A stretch of DNA of 64,000 bases, taken from Mannheimia varigena. GTDB lineage: Bacteria > Pseudomonadota > Gammaproteobacteria > Enterobacterales > Pasteurellaceae. The DNA is taken from NCBI RefSeq assembly GCF_013377235.1, contig NZ_CP016226.1:1116001-1180000 (forward strand). The letters run 5' to 3'. The position numbers were made by a program, and so were the translations under genes. The stretch's first letter is position 1. Every line of letters starts with the position of its first letter. Positions 1-8,151 of the stretch are shown here, piece after piece. Under the pieces are notes generated by a model. The model saw only the letters and a program-made list of their open reading frames with translations. It did no database searches and had not been told where the DNA came from.

Positions 1-151
1 AAATAAGCGTGGTGCGGCACTCGATTAACGTGTAGCACGCTCGGATCTTGGTAATAATTTGGTAATGACATAACAGCCCCATCATCAAAAATATGCTAAC
101 CGTCATACATTAAAGCAGTTCTAAAATAGGGCAATCGCTAATGTTTGAAAG

Positions 152-167
152 TGTGAGGGGGATCACA
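152..167. promoter_or_regulatory. CRP-cAMP binding site upstream of menB
   Basis: The sequence reads TGTGA, six bases, TCACA, which is a perfect match to both half-sites of the CRP consensus. It is centred about 60 bases upstream of the -10 hexamer proposed at 213-218, a distance compatible with class I activation. The match is seen directly. That it controls menB, and so menaquinone synthesis, is inferred from position. Confidence 0.75.
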
Positions 168-189
168 AAAAATAAGGATCTTAGACAAA

Positions 190-250
190 TTTTCTTTTTC
201 TATTGATTCCGTTATAATCACAACAATTTTTTGACTATTTTTTAAGGAAT
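190..250 (+). promoter_or_regulatory. menB promoter and ribosome binding site
   Basis: A consensus -10 hexamer TATAAT lies at 213-218. The corresponding -35 (about 190-195) is poor, which fits dependence on the CRP site just upstream. An AAGGA ribosome binding sequence at 244-248 stands nine bases before the menB ATG. The rest of 1-256 contains no gene that I can support. Confidence 0.6.
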
Positions 251-256
251 TAAGTA

Positions 257-1114
257 ATGTTATATCCAAGCGAAGAGTTTTTATATGCACCGGTGGAATG
301 GGTTGATCATAGCGAAGGCTACACCGACATTCGTTACCACAAATCGACTGATGGTATTGCGAAAATCACCATTAACCGCCCTGAAGTGCGTAATGCGTTC
401 CGTCCGCACACGGTGAAAGAAATGATCGAAGCCTTTTCTGATGCTCGCTTTGATGAAAAAATCGGGGTTATCGTTTTAACTGGTGAAGGCGAATATGCGT
501 TTTGTGCCGGTGGCGACCAAAAAGTACGTGGCGACTACGGCGGCTATAAAGATGAGAGCGGCGTTCACCACTTAAACGTGTTGGATTTCCAACGTGATAT
601 CCGCACTTGTCCTAAACCAGTGGTGGCAATGGTGGCAGGCTATGCGATTGGTGGCGGTCACGTTCTGCATATGTTGTGTGATTTAACCATCGCTGCGGAT
701 AACGCTAAATTCGGTCAAACCGGCCCGAAAGTGGGTTCATTTGATGGCGGCTGGGGTGCAAGCTATATGGCTCGTTTAGTTGGTCAGAAAAAAGCCCGTG
801 AAATTTGGTTCTTATGCCGTCAATACAACGCTCAAGAAGCGTTAGATATGGGCTTGGTGAACACTGTTGTGCCTTACGCCGATTTAGAAAAAGAGACCGT
901 GCGTTGGTGTCGTGAAATGTTACAAAACAGCCCGATTGCCTTACGTTGCTTAAAGGCGGCGTTGAATGCGGACTGCGATGGTCAGGCCGGTCTTCAAGAA
1001 TTAGCGGGCAACGCCACAATGTTGTTCTATATGACGGAAGAAGGGCAAGAAGGACGCAATGCGTTTAATGAAAAACGTGAGCCGGACTTCAGCAAATTCC
1101 GCCGCAATCCGTAG
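257..1114 (+). CDS. menB: 1,4-dihydroxy-2-naphthoyl-CoA synthase MenB
   Basis: MenB closes the second ring of menaquinone by converting o-succinylbenzoyl-CoA to 1,4-dihydroxy-2-naphthoyl-CoA in the cytosol. The 285-residue product has the crotonase fold and is the usual length for MenB. The family signatures are visible: the GGDQ segment with the flexible loop near residues 83-97, the oxyanion-hole stretch AGYAIGGGH near 127-135, and the GSFDGG active-site loop near 158-163. It stands alone in front of mrcB, with no other men gene nearby, and has a CRP palindrome upstream, which suggests that carbon state adjusts quinone supply. The start is supported by AAGGA nine bases before the ATG. Identification is near certain. 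Confidence 0.96.
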   Translation: MLYPSEEFLYAPVEWVDHSEGYTDIRYHKSTDGIAKITINRPEVRNAFRPHTVKEMIEAFSDARFDEKIGVIVLTGEGEYAFCAGGDQKVRGDYGGYKDESGVHHLNVLDFQRDIRTCPKPVVAMVAGYAIGGGHVLHMLCDLTIAADNAKFGQTGPKVGSFDGGWGASYMARLVGQKKAREIWFLCRQYNAQEALDMGLVNTVVPYADLEKETVRWCREMLQNSPIALRCLKAALNADCDGQAGLQELAGNATMLFYMTEEGQEGRNAFNEKREPDFSKFRRNP

Positions 1115-1119
1115 TTAAT

Positions 1120-1164
1120 ACAAGCGGTTGATTTTTGTAAATTTTTTGCAAAATTTGACCGCTT
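1120..1164. repeat. inverted pair of DNA-uptake signal sequences (possible terminator)
   Basis: ACAAGCGGTT at 1120-1129 faces GACCGCTTA at 1157-1165, with an AT-rich loop between menB and mrcB. Paired, oppositely oriented uptake sequences placed just after stop codons commonly serve as terminators in Pasteurellaceae. The pairing is seen; the termination role is inferred. Confidence 0.6.
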
Positions 1165-1188
1165 ACCTTTCTATATTGAAGTTAATTT

Positions 1189-3588
1189 ATGTCAGACGTT
1201 GAGTTAAACGAGCAGAGCCAAGAGCCTGAGCAGAAGCCAAAAAAGAGAAGCTATATTCTTACTACTCTATTTAAACTTGGTTTGATTGGGGCTTGTAGCG
1301 TTGCCTTTTACGGTATTTATTTGGACGGCAAAATCCGTAGCAAAATGGACGGGCAAGTTTGGGAATTACCTGCTGAGGTTTATGCTCGCATTGAGAGTAT
1401 CAAAATTGAAGATAACTTAACGCTGGAGCAAACCAAGCAAGCGTTGTTAGATAACGGCTATCGCCAGGTTTCGCAAGTAGCAACTCCAGGCGATTTCAAA
1501 ATTGAAGAAAATCGTTTAGTGTTGCTCCGCCGTGCGTTCCCATTCCCTGAAACGCCTGAAGCTCAACGTGTGCTGCGTTTAACCTTCAAAGATGACAAAT
1601 TAACTTATATTGAAGATTTAGTGCAGGCGAAATTAATTGAAGAGTTCCGCCTAGACCCGAAATTGCTGGCAATGCTGCATTCCGACAGCGATGAAGAACG
1701 CCAAGCATTAAAGCTACAAGAATATCCTCGTTTATTAATTGAATCCCTAATTTTAACCGAAGATCGCCGCTTTTATCAGCACGATGGGATCAGCCCAATT
1801 GGGATTGCTCGTGCGTTAATCACTAACTATCAAGCAGGACGTACGGTACAGGGCGGCAGTACTTTAACGCAGCAGTTGGTGAAAAACCTATTTTTAACCA
1901 ATGAACGCTCTTTAGTGCGGAAAATCAATGAAGCCTTGATGTCGGTGATTTTGGATTTTCGTTATGACAAAAACCGCATTTTAGAAACCTACCTCAACGA
2001 AATTTATTTAGGACAGAACGGTAGTTATCAAATCCACGGCTTTGCCTTGGCGAGCCAATTCTATTTTGGCAGACCGATTCAAGAAATTAGTCTCGATCAA
2101 ATCGCCTTGTTAGTAGGAATGGTGAAAGGTCCGTCGCTGTATAATCCGTGGAAAAATCCTAAAGGGGCGACGGAACGCCGTAATGTGGTGTTGCGTTTAT
2201 TGCTTGATCACCAAGTTATAAACCAAGAACTTTATGACTTATTAAGTACCCGCCCATTAAATGTGCGTGAAAAAGGCACAATTTACCGTGAACAGCCTGC
2301 CTTTATGCAGGCATTAACGCTTGATTTGAAAAATGAATTGGGTGAGGTGAAATCAGCCCAACTTTCCGGTACGAAAATTTTTACAACCCTAGACCGTAAA
2401 CAGCAGCGTTCAGCAGAACAAGCAATTATTATTGGCTTAGAAGATTTAGAGAACAAAGATAAAAAGGTTACCGATCTGCAATCTGCCATTGTAGTAGCAG
2501 AATATCGCACAGGTAAGGTACGGGCGATAGTGGGCGACCGTTTAACGCAATTTGCAGGTTTTAATCGTGCCATTCAGTCGAAACGCCAAATCGGTTCTTT
2601 GGTTAAGCCATCCATTTATGCGATTGCGTTGGCTCAACCTGATTTATTCCGCTTGAATACGCCAATTCAAAATAAACAGATTTCCATTAAAGTCGGCTCA
2701 ACTTATTGGACACCACGAAACTACGACCGTAGCTTTAGTGGCTCAGTAATGTTTATGGACGCTTTAGTTCGCTCACTTAATATTCCAACAGTAAATATTG
2801 GTATGAAGGTAGGCTTGAAAAAAGTGATTGCCAAGCAAAAAGAGATGGGATGGGATAATGCAGAAATTCCACCATATCCATCAACATTGTTAGGTTCTTA
2901 CTCGATTTCACCTTATGATGTAACACGTTCTTACCAAGTAATTGCAAATGAAGGGTTAAAAACACCATTAACAACCATCGAGGCAATTATTTCGCATAAT
3001 GGTGAAATGTTCTATCAACGAGATAACAACAAAGCGAGTGAGCAGGTACTTCCACCGGAAGCTGCAGTGCAAACAATGTACGCAATGCAACAGGTAGTAG
3101 AACGAGGCACAGCTCGTAGTCTACAAAATGATTTTGCGAAGTTAAAATTAGCAGGTAAAACAGGTACAACCAATAACGCAAGAGATACCTGGTTTGTGGG
3201 AGTTGATGGAGAACACGTTACCACCGTATGGTTAGGTAAAGATAATAACGGCGATACAAATCTGACAGGTTCAAGTGGTGCGTTATATGTGTATAAACAA
3301 TATCTTGAACGGGCTTTACCGCAGGCGTACAAATTACCAAAACTCGATACTATACAATGGGTAGGGATTAATAGCTACGGTAGTTGGAATTGCGACAGCG
3401 GCAGACAAATTCCTGTTTGGCGCGATAAAGGGCAACGTTATTGCACCAGCACTGGCACAGTCGTTACGGATAAACCAAGTGTGTGGGACGCTCTTTCCCT
3501 GAAGAAAGAAAATAATTCAAATCCGAAAGCAGAAGAGGCTGAAGGCAAACAATCTATTCCAATCGAAGAAGTTGCACCAAAAGAATAA
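1189..3588 (+). CDS. mrcB: Penicillin-binding protein 1B (bifunctional transglycosylase/transpeptidase)
   Basis: This class A PBP polymerises lipid II into glycan strands and cross-links them. A short basic cytoplasmic tail precedes one membrane span at about residues 24-45. The glycosyltransferase domain carries EDRRFYQHDG near residue 191 with its catalytic Glu, then GGSTLTQQLVKN and the NEIYLG motif. The transpeptidase domain shows SLVK (active-site Ser, about 471), SLN and KTGTT (about 654). The region between the membrane span and the GT domain fits the UB2H domain of PBP1B, which favours mrcB over mrcA. At 799 residues it is slightly shorter than the E. coli protein, and its C-terminal tail is Lys/Glu-rich. 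Confidence 0.95.
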   Translation: MSDVELNEQSQEPEQKPKKRSYILTTLFKLGLIGACSVAFYGIYLDGKIRSKMDGQVWELPAEVYARIESIKIEDNLTLEQTKQALLDNGYRQVSQVATPGDFKIEENRLVLLRRAFPFPETPEAQRVLRLTFKDDKLTYIEDLVQAKLIEEFRLDPKLLAMLHSDSDEERQALKLQEYPRLLIESLILTEDRRFYQHDGISPIGIARALITNYQAGRTVQGGSTLTQQLVKNLFLTNERSLVRKINEALMSVILDFRYDKNRILETYLNEIYLGQNGSYQIHGFALASQFYFGRPIQEISLDQIALLVGMVKGPSLYNPWKNPKGATERRNVVLRLLLDHQVINQELYDLLSTRPLNVREKGTIYREQPAFMQALTLDLKNELGEVKSAQLSGTKIFTTLDRKQQRSAEQAIIIGLEDLENKDKKVTDLQSAIVVAEYRTGKVRAIVGDRLTQFAGFNRAIQSKRQIGSLVKPSIYAIALAQPDLFRLNTPIQNKQISIKVGSTYWTPRNYDRSFSGSVMFMDALVRSLNIPTVNIGMKVGLKKVIAKQKEMGWDNAEIPPYPSTLLGSYSISPYDVTRSYQVIANEGLKTPLTTIEAIISHNGEMFYQRDNNKASEQVLPPEAAVQTMYAMQQVVERGTARSLQNDFAKLKLAGKTGTTNNARDTWFVGVDGEHVTTVWLGKDNNGDTNLTGSSGALYVYKQYLERALPQAYKLPKLDTIQWVGINSYGSWNCDSGRQIPVWRDKGQRYCTSTGTVVTDKPSVWDALSLKKENNSNPKAEEAEGKQSIPIEEVAPKE

Positions 3589-3598
3589 GAATATATTT

Positions 3599-3617
3599 GA
3601 TAGCCATTATCATTCAA
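3599..3617. promoter_or_regulatory. Possible Fur box upstream of dps
   Basis: On the reverse strand this stretch matches the 19-base Fur consensus at 13 positions, including an intact AATGATAAT core and a terminal TATC. It starts 11 bases after the mrcB stop, upstream of the OxyR operator. Iron control of dps would make sense, but the right half-site is degraded, so this is a weak call. Confidence 0.35.
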
Positions 3618-3630
3618 ATGTCATCTTGTG

Positions 3631-3667
3631 ATAGATTTCACCTATATTAAGTATATATTATAACCAT
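3631..3667. promoter_or_regulatory. OxyR operator upstream of dps
   Basis: The OxyR recognition motif is ATAG-N-T-NNN-A-N-CTAT, repeated after seven bases. The left element at 3631-3645 matches every fixed position. After exactly seven bases, 3653-3667 reads ATAT..T...A..CCAT, with two deviations. A CRP-like TGTGA-N6-TCACC at 3627-3642 overlaps the left element. The spacing and fixed bases are seen; OxyR control of dps is known in E. coli and inferred here. Confidence 0.75.
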
Positions 3668-3765
3668 TTGCCTCTTTGCTATTTGAGGAGTAAGATAACC
3701 ATAAATTAAATAAGCAGTATGCAATTTAATTTGAAAGATAATTACCAATAAAAAAGGAGCATATT

Positions 3766-4275
3766 ATGGCAATGTCAAATATCGGTTTAGATAAAGAAGT
3801 CGCGAAAAAATTAGCAGATGAATTAAACGGTTTATTAGCAACTTATCAAGTATTTTATACCAATGTGCGTGGTTACCACTGGAATGTGCGTGGTGTAAAC
3901 TTCTTTGAATTACACGCAAAATTTGAAGAAATTTATGATGATTTAGTCTCTAAAGTAGATGAAATCGCAGAGCGTATTTTGACCTTAGGTCATACACCAA
4001 ACAACGCATTTAGCCAATACTTAACACGCTCTCAAATTAAAGAGCATATTGGTGTTTCAGCTGCTCAAGAGTGCTTAAGAGGTACATTAGATGGCTTCAA
4101 AACGCTTCTAGCCCAGCAGCGTGAAATTTTAGCCCTTGCAAATGATGCTGATGATGAAGGTACAGCTTCTCAAATGAGCGACTACATTAAAGAGCAAGAG
4201 AAATTAGTGTGGATGTTTACTGCTGCTTGCGCAGAATGTTCAGATTACGCACAAGGTTGCTCTTGCAACTCATAA
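3766..4275 (+). CDS. dps: Dps family DNA-protecting ferritin-like protein
   Basis: Dps forms a dodecameric shell that oxidises Fe(II) with H2O2 and protects DNA during stress. The 169-residue protein has the family hallmark near residues 37-65: YHWNVRG, then FELHAKFEEIYDDL, supplying the His, His, Asp and Glu ligands of the inter-subunit ferroxidase site. An AAGGAG ribosome binding site precedes the ATG. The C-terminus is odd: four cysteines (155, 158, 165, 167) sit in the last 15 residues as CAEC and CSC, where E. coli Dps has no such tail. The upstream OxyR operator and terminator at 4293-4324 make it a single-gene peroxide-response unit. Starvation or bacterioferritin-like naming is the only alternative. 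Confidence 0.93.
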   Translation: MAMSNIGLDKEVAKKLADELNGLLATYQVFYTNVRGYHWNVRGVNFFELHAKFEEIYDDLVSKVDEIAERILTLGHTPNNAFSQYLTRSQIKEHIGVSAAQECLRGTLDGFKTLLAQQREILALANDADDEGTASQMSDYIKEQEKLVWMFTAACAECSDYAQGCSCNS

Positions 4276-4292
4276 CAATATACGTTAGTTTC

Positions 4293-4324
4293 AACCCCGA
4301 TATTTATCGGGGTTTTATTTTTCT
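4293..4324 (+). terminator. Rho-independent terminator of dps
   Basis: AACCCCGAT and ATCGGGGTT pair across a short loop and are followed by TTATTTTTC. It ends four bases before the trmN6 start, so trmN6 must use its own weak promoter or readthrough. Confidence 0.85.
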
Positions 4325-4327
4325 ACT

Positions 4328-5035
4328 ATGTCGAGCGGTTTTCAATTTAAACAGTTTTTTATTCAGCACGACCAATGTGCGATGAAGGTCAATACGGACG
4401 GCATTTTGCTTGGGGCAATTGCTCACATCAAAAATGTTCAGCAAATCTTAGACTTAGGCACAGGTTCGGGCTTGGTTGCAGTAATGCTTGCACAACGCAC
4501 AAGTAGTAACTGCCAAATTACCGCCCTAGACCTTGAGCCAAATGCTTACCAACAAGCGGTCAAAAATGCCGAAAATTCTGCGTGGGCAGAGCGAATTGAA
4601 GTAGTTCAAGGTGATGTAATGCAGCACCGTTTTGAGCATAAATTTGATTTGATTGTCAGCAATCCGCCTTATTTTTTCGATTCCTTAGCCTGCCGAAATG
4701 AAGAGCGAGATCTCGCCCGAAATTTCACCGCACAAACCCATTTTGATTGGCTAAAACAAGCCAAAAAGTGGTTGGCGGAAAATGGCAGAATGACAATGAT
4801 TTTACCCACAGAAGCGGCAGAAAAACTCATTTCACAAAGCCCCAATATCGGTTTGTATTGTATTGAGCAATGGTTGGTTTTTACTAAAGTAGGTAAAGAG
4901 CCGAAGCGAAGCATTGTGAGTTTCAGCTTACAAGATAACATGTGCGAACAAAACGAGCTAGTGATTTACGATCTGAACAATCAATATACATCTGAATTTA
5001 AGCTGCTCACTCAAGATTTTTATTTGAATTTCTAA
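4328..5035 (+). CDS. trmN6: tRNA1(Val) adenine-37 N6-methyltransferase TrmN6
   Basis: This cytosolic SAM-dependent enzyme (E. coli YfiC) methylates N6 of adenine 37 in tRNA1-Val. The Rossmann SAM-binding motif DLGTGSGLVAVML lies at about residues 41-53, an acidic ribose-binding residue follows in ALDLEP, and the catalytic NPPYF motif of N6-adenine methyltransferases is at about 111-115. The product is 235 residues, the normal length. A USS core lies inside the gene near 4551. No Shine-Dalgarno is obvious, and the start follows the dps terminator by only a few bases. Confidence 0.88.
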   Translation: MSSGFQFKQFFIQHDQCAMKVNTDGILLGAIAHIKNVQQILDLGTGSGLVAVMLAQRTSSNCQITALDLEPNAYQQAVKNAENSAWAERIEVVQGDVMQHRFEHKFDLIVSNPPYFFDSLACRNEERDLARNFTAQTHFDWLKQAKKWLAENGRMTMILPTEAAEKLISQSPNIGLYCIEQWLVFTKVGKEPKRSIVSFSLQDNMCEQNELVIYDLNNQYTSEFKLLTQDFYLNF

Positions 5036-5040
5036 ATGAA

Positions 5041-5068
5041 AAAACCGACCAAGCGGTCGGTTTTTGTG
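5041..5068. terminator. Bidirectional terminator between trmN6 and rraA built on a USS
   Basis: AAAACCGACC and GGTCGGTTTT pair around AAGC, with T-rich sequence on the right and A-rich sequence on the left, so the hairpin can serve both converging genes. The right arm contains the uptake-signal core AAGCGGTC. Confidence 0.8.
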
Positions 5069-5081
5069 AATTTTTTGCAAA

Positions 5082-5579
5082 TTATTCGCTAATCTCGTTT
5101 AAATCCAACAATTCTTGCGAAAGAATAATACCTGTTAAATCAGCATAAACATAATCTTCAGGGAAGAAAGTTACACCACCAAAATTAACCGGCGTATCCA
5201 CTTCGCCAATATCGGTATTATCTGCCCCCACAGGAATTGGAGCGAGTGCGTGAATACCAATATCTAAACGTTCTAAAACATCTAACTGACGAACAGCACC
5301 ATAAACGATAATCCCTTCCCAGCCGTTATCCACTGCCAGTTGAGCCAGCTCCGCATCAATTAAGGCACGGCGAACTGCACCGCCACCATCAACTAATAAC
5401 ACACGCCCTTCACCCTCTTCTTCCAGCACTTCGGCAATTAAACCGTTGCTTTCAAAACATTTAACGGTGGTAATTTTACCGAAAAATGATGATGCTCCAC
5501 CGAAGCTTGAAAAAATCGGTTCAACCACATCAACTTGATCGGAATAAAGATCGCAAAGCTCAGAGGTATCGATACGCAT
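5082..5579 (-). CDS. rraA: Ribonuclease E activity regulator RraA
   Basis: RraA binds RNase E and the degradosome helicase to dampen mRNA turnover. The 165-residue protein is collinear with the RraA/MenG-like family: an N-terminal TSELCDLY segment, the FSSFGGASSF loop, the glycine-rich VDGGGAVRRALID near residues 84-96 and the GAVR motif. It does not carry out the menaquinone methyl transfer once attributed to this family. The gene points left, with mscS upstream on the same strand and 86 bases between them. Confidence 0.9.
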   Translation of the reverse strand: MRIDTSELCDLYSDQVDVVEPIFSSFGGASSFFGKITTVKCFESNGLIAEVLEEEGEGRVLLVDGGGAVRRALIDAELAQLAVDNGWEGIIVYGAVRQLDVLERLDIGIHALAPIPVGADNTDIGEVDTPVNFGGVTFFPEDYVYADLTGIILSQELLDLNEISE

Positions 5580-5665
5580 AATATGCTCCTGTTCTTAAGT
5601 CATTTAACTAAAGTATAAACCTTCGCTTTCAATTTGCAAAATTTTATTGAAAAAAGACCGCTTGT

Positions 5666-6577
5666 TTAATACTTCTCATGTTCTTTATTATCTAACAAGT
5701 TGTTTTTAATATGTAATTCCATTTGATTATAAGGAATTTCCACACCTGCATTATCAAATGCTAATTTGATTTGCTCGGTAATTTCCCAATAAGCAGCCCA
5801 ATAGTTTGGTGTTTGAACCCAAGGACGAACAACCAGCTGTACACTATTTGCCGCTAAAGCACCTACAGCAACAACAGGTTTCGGCTCTTTTAAAACATAT
5901 TCATTCGTTTCTAAAATACGCTCAATAATCTCTTTGGCTTCTTTAATATTAGAATCGTAAGAAATATCAAAGGTAAAATCGATTCGGCGGGTTGGGTTGT
6001 TTGAGTAGTTCACAATGCTGTCTGAGAACACTTTGCCGTTTGGTAATAACACGGTTTTGTTATCGCCTGTGCGAAGCTCTAATACTAATAAGCCCATTTG
6101 CTCAACCACACCTATCATTCCACTACTTTCAATTAAATCACCTTTACGGAATGGTTTGAAGATCAGCAACATTACGCCGGCAGCGAAATTTTGTAGGGAA
6201 TTTTGGAGTGATAAACCAATCGCCAAGCCTGCCGCACCGATTAAGGCGACTAACGAGCTTGTGTTAATGCCTAATTGCGAAAGGGAGGCAATCACCACAA
6301 TCAATAAGAATAAGAAATAGCTAATGGAGGAAATGAAGCTTTGCAACATTTCGTCTTTAGTGGATTTGAGAGCAGCTTTGCCAAGTAAATTACTGATGAC
6401 TCGAGCTAAGAATTTACCGATAACAAAAATGGCGATTGCCAGCAAAATCTTAGTGCCATAAGGGATAATCCATTCGTTAAGCATAGTGTCAAAGTTCATA
6501 TTGCTGACTTTGTCGATCACTTTGCTGGTTTCTGCGACGACATCAATGTTTTCAGCTGGAGGAGTTTTGTCGGTCAT
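5666..6577 (-). CDS. mscS: Small-conductance mechanosensitive channel MscS
   Basis: This channel opens under membrane tension and releases solutes on hypo-osmotic shock. The 303-residue protein is close to E. coli MscS in size. Three hydrophobic segments occupy about residues 38-65, 85-108 and 112-143, the last being the glycine/alanine-rich pore helix (ALIGAAGLAIGLSLQNSLQNFAAG). It is followed by the beta domain (FKPFRKGDLIE) and the cytoplasmic vestibule domain. An N-terminal extension of about 20 residues before the first helix is acidic and probably unstructured. The gene diverges from rluC. Confidence 0.93.
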   Translation of the reverse strand: MTDKTPPAENIDVVAETSKVIDKVSNMNFDTMLNEWIIPYGTKILLAIAIFVIGKFLARVISNLLGKAALKSTKDEMLQSFISSISYFLFLLIVVIASLSQLGINTSSLVALIGAAGLAIGLSLQNSLQNFAAGVMLLIFKPFRKGDLIESSGMIGVVEQMGLLVLELRTGDNKTVLLPNGKVFSDSIVNYSNNPTRRIDFTFDISYDSNIKEAKEIIERILETNEYVLKEPKPVVAVGALAANSVQLVVRPWVQTPNYWAAYWEITEQIKLAFDNAGVEIPYNQMELHIKNNLLDNKEHEKY

Positions 6578-6607
6578 TTGAGTTCCTTAAATTAAAATGA
6601 AAAATGT

Positions 6608-6633
6608 GCCAATCTCGAAAAGATTGGCGGTTT
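6608..6633. other. Hairpin between divergent mscS and rluC
   Basis: GCCAATCT and AGATTGGC pair perfectly around CGAAA and are followed by GGTTTT. The position, upstream of both divergent starts, is unexpected for a simple terminator. It could lie in the rluC leader or separate the two promoters. The structure is seen; the role is unknown. Confidence 0.5.
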
Positions 6634-6676
6634 TGTGTTACACTTCGGGGCAATAATTTTCCGAAAAGACAAGATA

Positions 6677-7639
6677 ATGACAACAGAAAAAGTAATTAGT
6701 GCCGCAGTGCAATTTTTTACCATCAGTGAAGATGAAGCCGGGCAGCGTTTAGATAATTTTTTATTAGCGAAACTGAAAGGCGTGCCGAAAAGCCTGATTT
6801 ACCGCATTGTGCGTAAGGGCGAGGTGCGAGTGAACAAAGGGCGGATTAAGCCCGAGTATAAACTTCAGCCCGATGACGTGGTGCGTGTGCCGCCGGTGCG
6901 TGTAGCGGAGAAAAATGAAGCCCCGATTTCCACCAAGCTCAACAAAGTCGCAGAATTGGAAAAGCAAATTCTGTATGAAGATGACGTAATGTTGGTCATC
7001 AACAAACCGTCAGGCATTGCGGTGCATGGCGGCAGCGGCTTGAGTTTCGGCGTGATTGAAGCGCTGCGAGCGTTACGTCCGCAAGCCCGTTTTTTAGAGC
7101 TGGTGCACCGTATCGACCGTGATACCTCGGGCATTTTGCTAGTGGCGAAAAAACGTTCTGCCTTGCGTTCGCTGCACGAACAACTGCGTGAAAAAGTGGT
7201 GCAAAAAGATTACTTGGCATTAGTACGTGGGCAATGGCAGGCTCACACCAAAGTGATTAAAGCCCCATTGTTGAAAAACGAGCTGGCAAGTGGTGAGCGA
7301 ATTGTGCGTGTGAGCGAAGAAGGCAAACCGTCAGAAACTCGTTTTAGCATTGAAGAACGCTATGCGAATGCAACTTTGGTGAAGGCTTCACCGGTGACAG
7401 GCAGAACCCACCAAATCCGTGTGCATACCCAATACGCCGGACACCCAATTGCGTTGGACGACAAATACGGCGACAATGATTTCGACAGCAAAATGAAAGA
7501 AGCCGGTTTACACCGTTTATTTCTACACGCTTATTCCATCCGTTTTGAACATCCGAAAAGTGGGGAAGAGATGGTGATTACCGCACCGCTGGATAAAACG
7601 CTTAAAGGGGTGCTGGCAAAGTTGAGACAAATGCAGTAA
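6677..7639 (+). CDS. rluC: 23S rRNA pseudouridine synthase RluC
   Basis: RluC isomerises uridines 955, 2504 and 2580 of 23S rRNA (E. coli numbering). From the ATG at 6677 the product is 320 residues: an S4-like RNA-binding domain at about 17-75, then the catalytic domain with HRIDRDTSG near 144-152, which holds the catalytic Asp at about 147. The frame is open upstream to an ATG at 6635, but those 14 extra residues lack a ribosome binding site and resemble no RluC start, so I take 6677. GC content is higher than in the following gene. Confidence 0.93.
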   Translation: MTTEKVISAAVQFFTISEDEAGQRLDNFLLAKLKGVPKSLIYRIVRKGEVRVNKGRIKPEYKLQPDDVVRVPPVRVAEKNEAPISTKLNKVAELEKQILYEDDVMLVINKPSGIAVHGGSGLSFGVIEALRALRPQARFLELVHRIDRDTSGILLVAKKRSALRSLHEQLREKVVQKDYLALVRGQWQAHTKVIKAPLLKNELASGERIVRVSEEGKPSETRFSIEERYANATLVKASPVTGRTHQIRVHTQYAGHPIALDDKYGDNDFDSKMKEAGLHRLFLHAYSIRFEHPKSGEEMVITAPLDKTLKGVLAKLRQMQ

Positions 7640-7647
7640 TACTTCCT

Positions 7648-8139
7648 ATGATTTTGTTATTGTGGATACCAATATGGTTGTTTGCTTTCGGTTCATTGCT
7701 TGTATCAAGAGAAAACTACTATATACGTTATAGTGATTTCTATAACTACACATTTATATTAATGTTACCAATCATATTTATGGTTAGTAAAATTAAGATT
7801 AATGATCTGAGAGGGAGACCTATTCCTTTATTCTTAAAAGTTTTTATTGCTATTTGGCTTAGTTATCCTTTAATTAACTACTTTAATCATCTATATATTC
7901 GATTATTTGGAGAGGAAACATCATATATAGTTGAAGTTTATGATAAAAGGAAAGAATACAAGAAAGACAAAATACACTCTTATATTGATGTATCTGCTAA
8001 AAATGATAAGAAAACCTTAGATTACGCACCACTTTATCTAAAGGTAGAGGTTGGATCAAAATTACTAATCAACCAGAAAACATCGTTAGTTGGATATTCT
8101 ATTGAATATAGAGATATCCAAATATTAAAAAATGAGTAG
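7648..8139 (+). CDS. Hypothetical membrane protein between rluC and folP
   Basis: I do not recognise this 163-residue protein. It has three hydrophobic segments at about residues 3-20, 33-51 and 70-90, then a soluble, lysine-rich tail of about 75 residues with a KDKIHSYID stretch. It begins eight bases after rluC and ends 12 bases before folP, so it is probably read through from rluC. The start is uncertain because no Shine-Dalgarno precedes the ATG. Base composition is clearly more AT-rich than rluC and folP, as expected of a recent insertion into a core gene pair. Function is unknown. Confidence 0.6.
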   Translation: MILLLWIPIWLFAFGSLLVSRENYYIRYSDFYNYTFILMLPIIFMVSKIKINDLRGRPIPLFLKVFIAIWLSYPLINYFNHLYIRLFGEETSYIVEVYDKRKEYKKDKIHSYIDVSAKNDKKTLDYAPLYLKVEVGSKLLINQKTSLVGYSIEYRDIQILKNE

Positions 8140-8151
8140 TAGAAAAATAAG

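Noticed and set aside
1..28. Possible last codons of an upstream gene (frame ending in a TAA at 26-28)
   Set aside because: Only nine codons are present, they match no protein I recognise, and chance can explain them.
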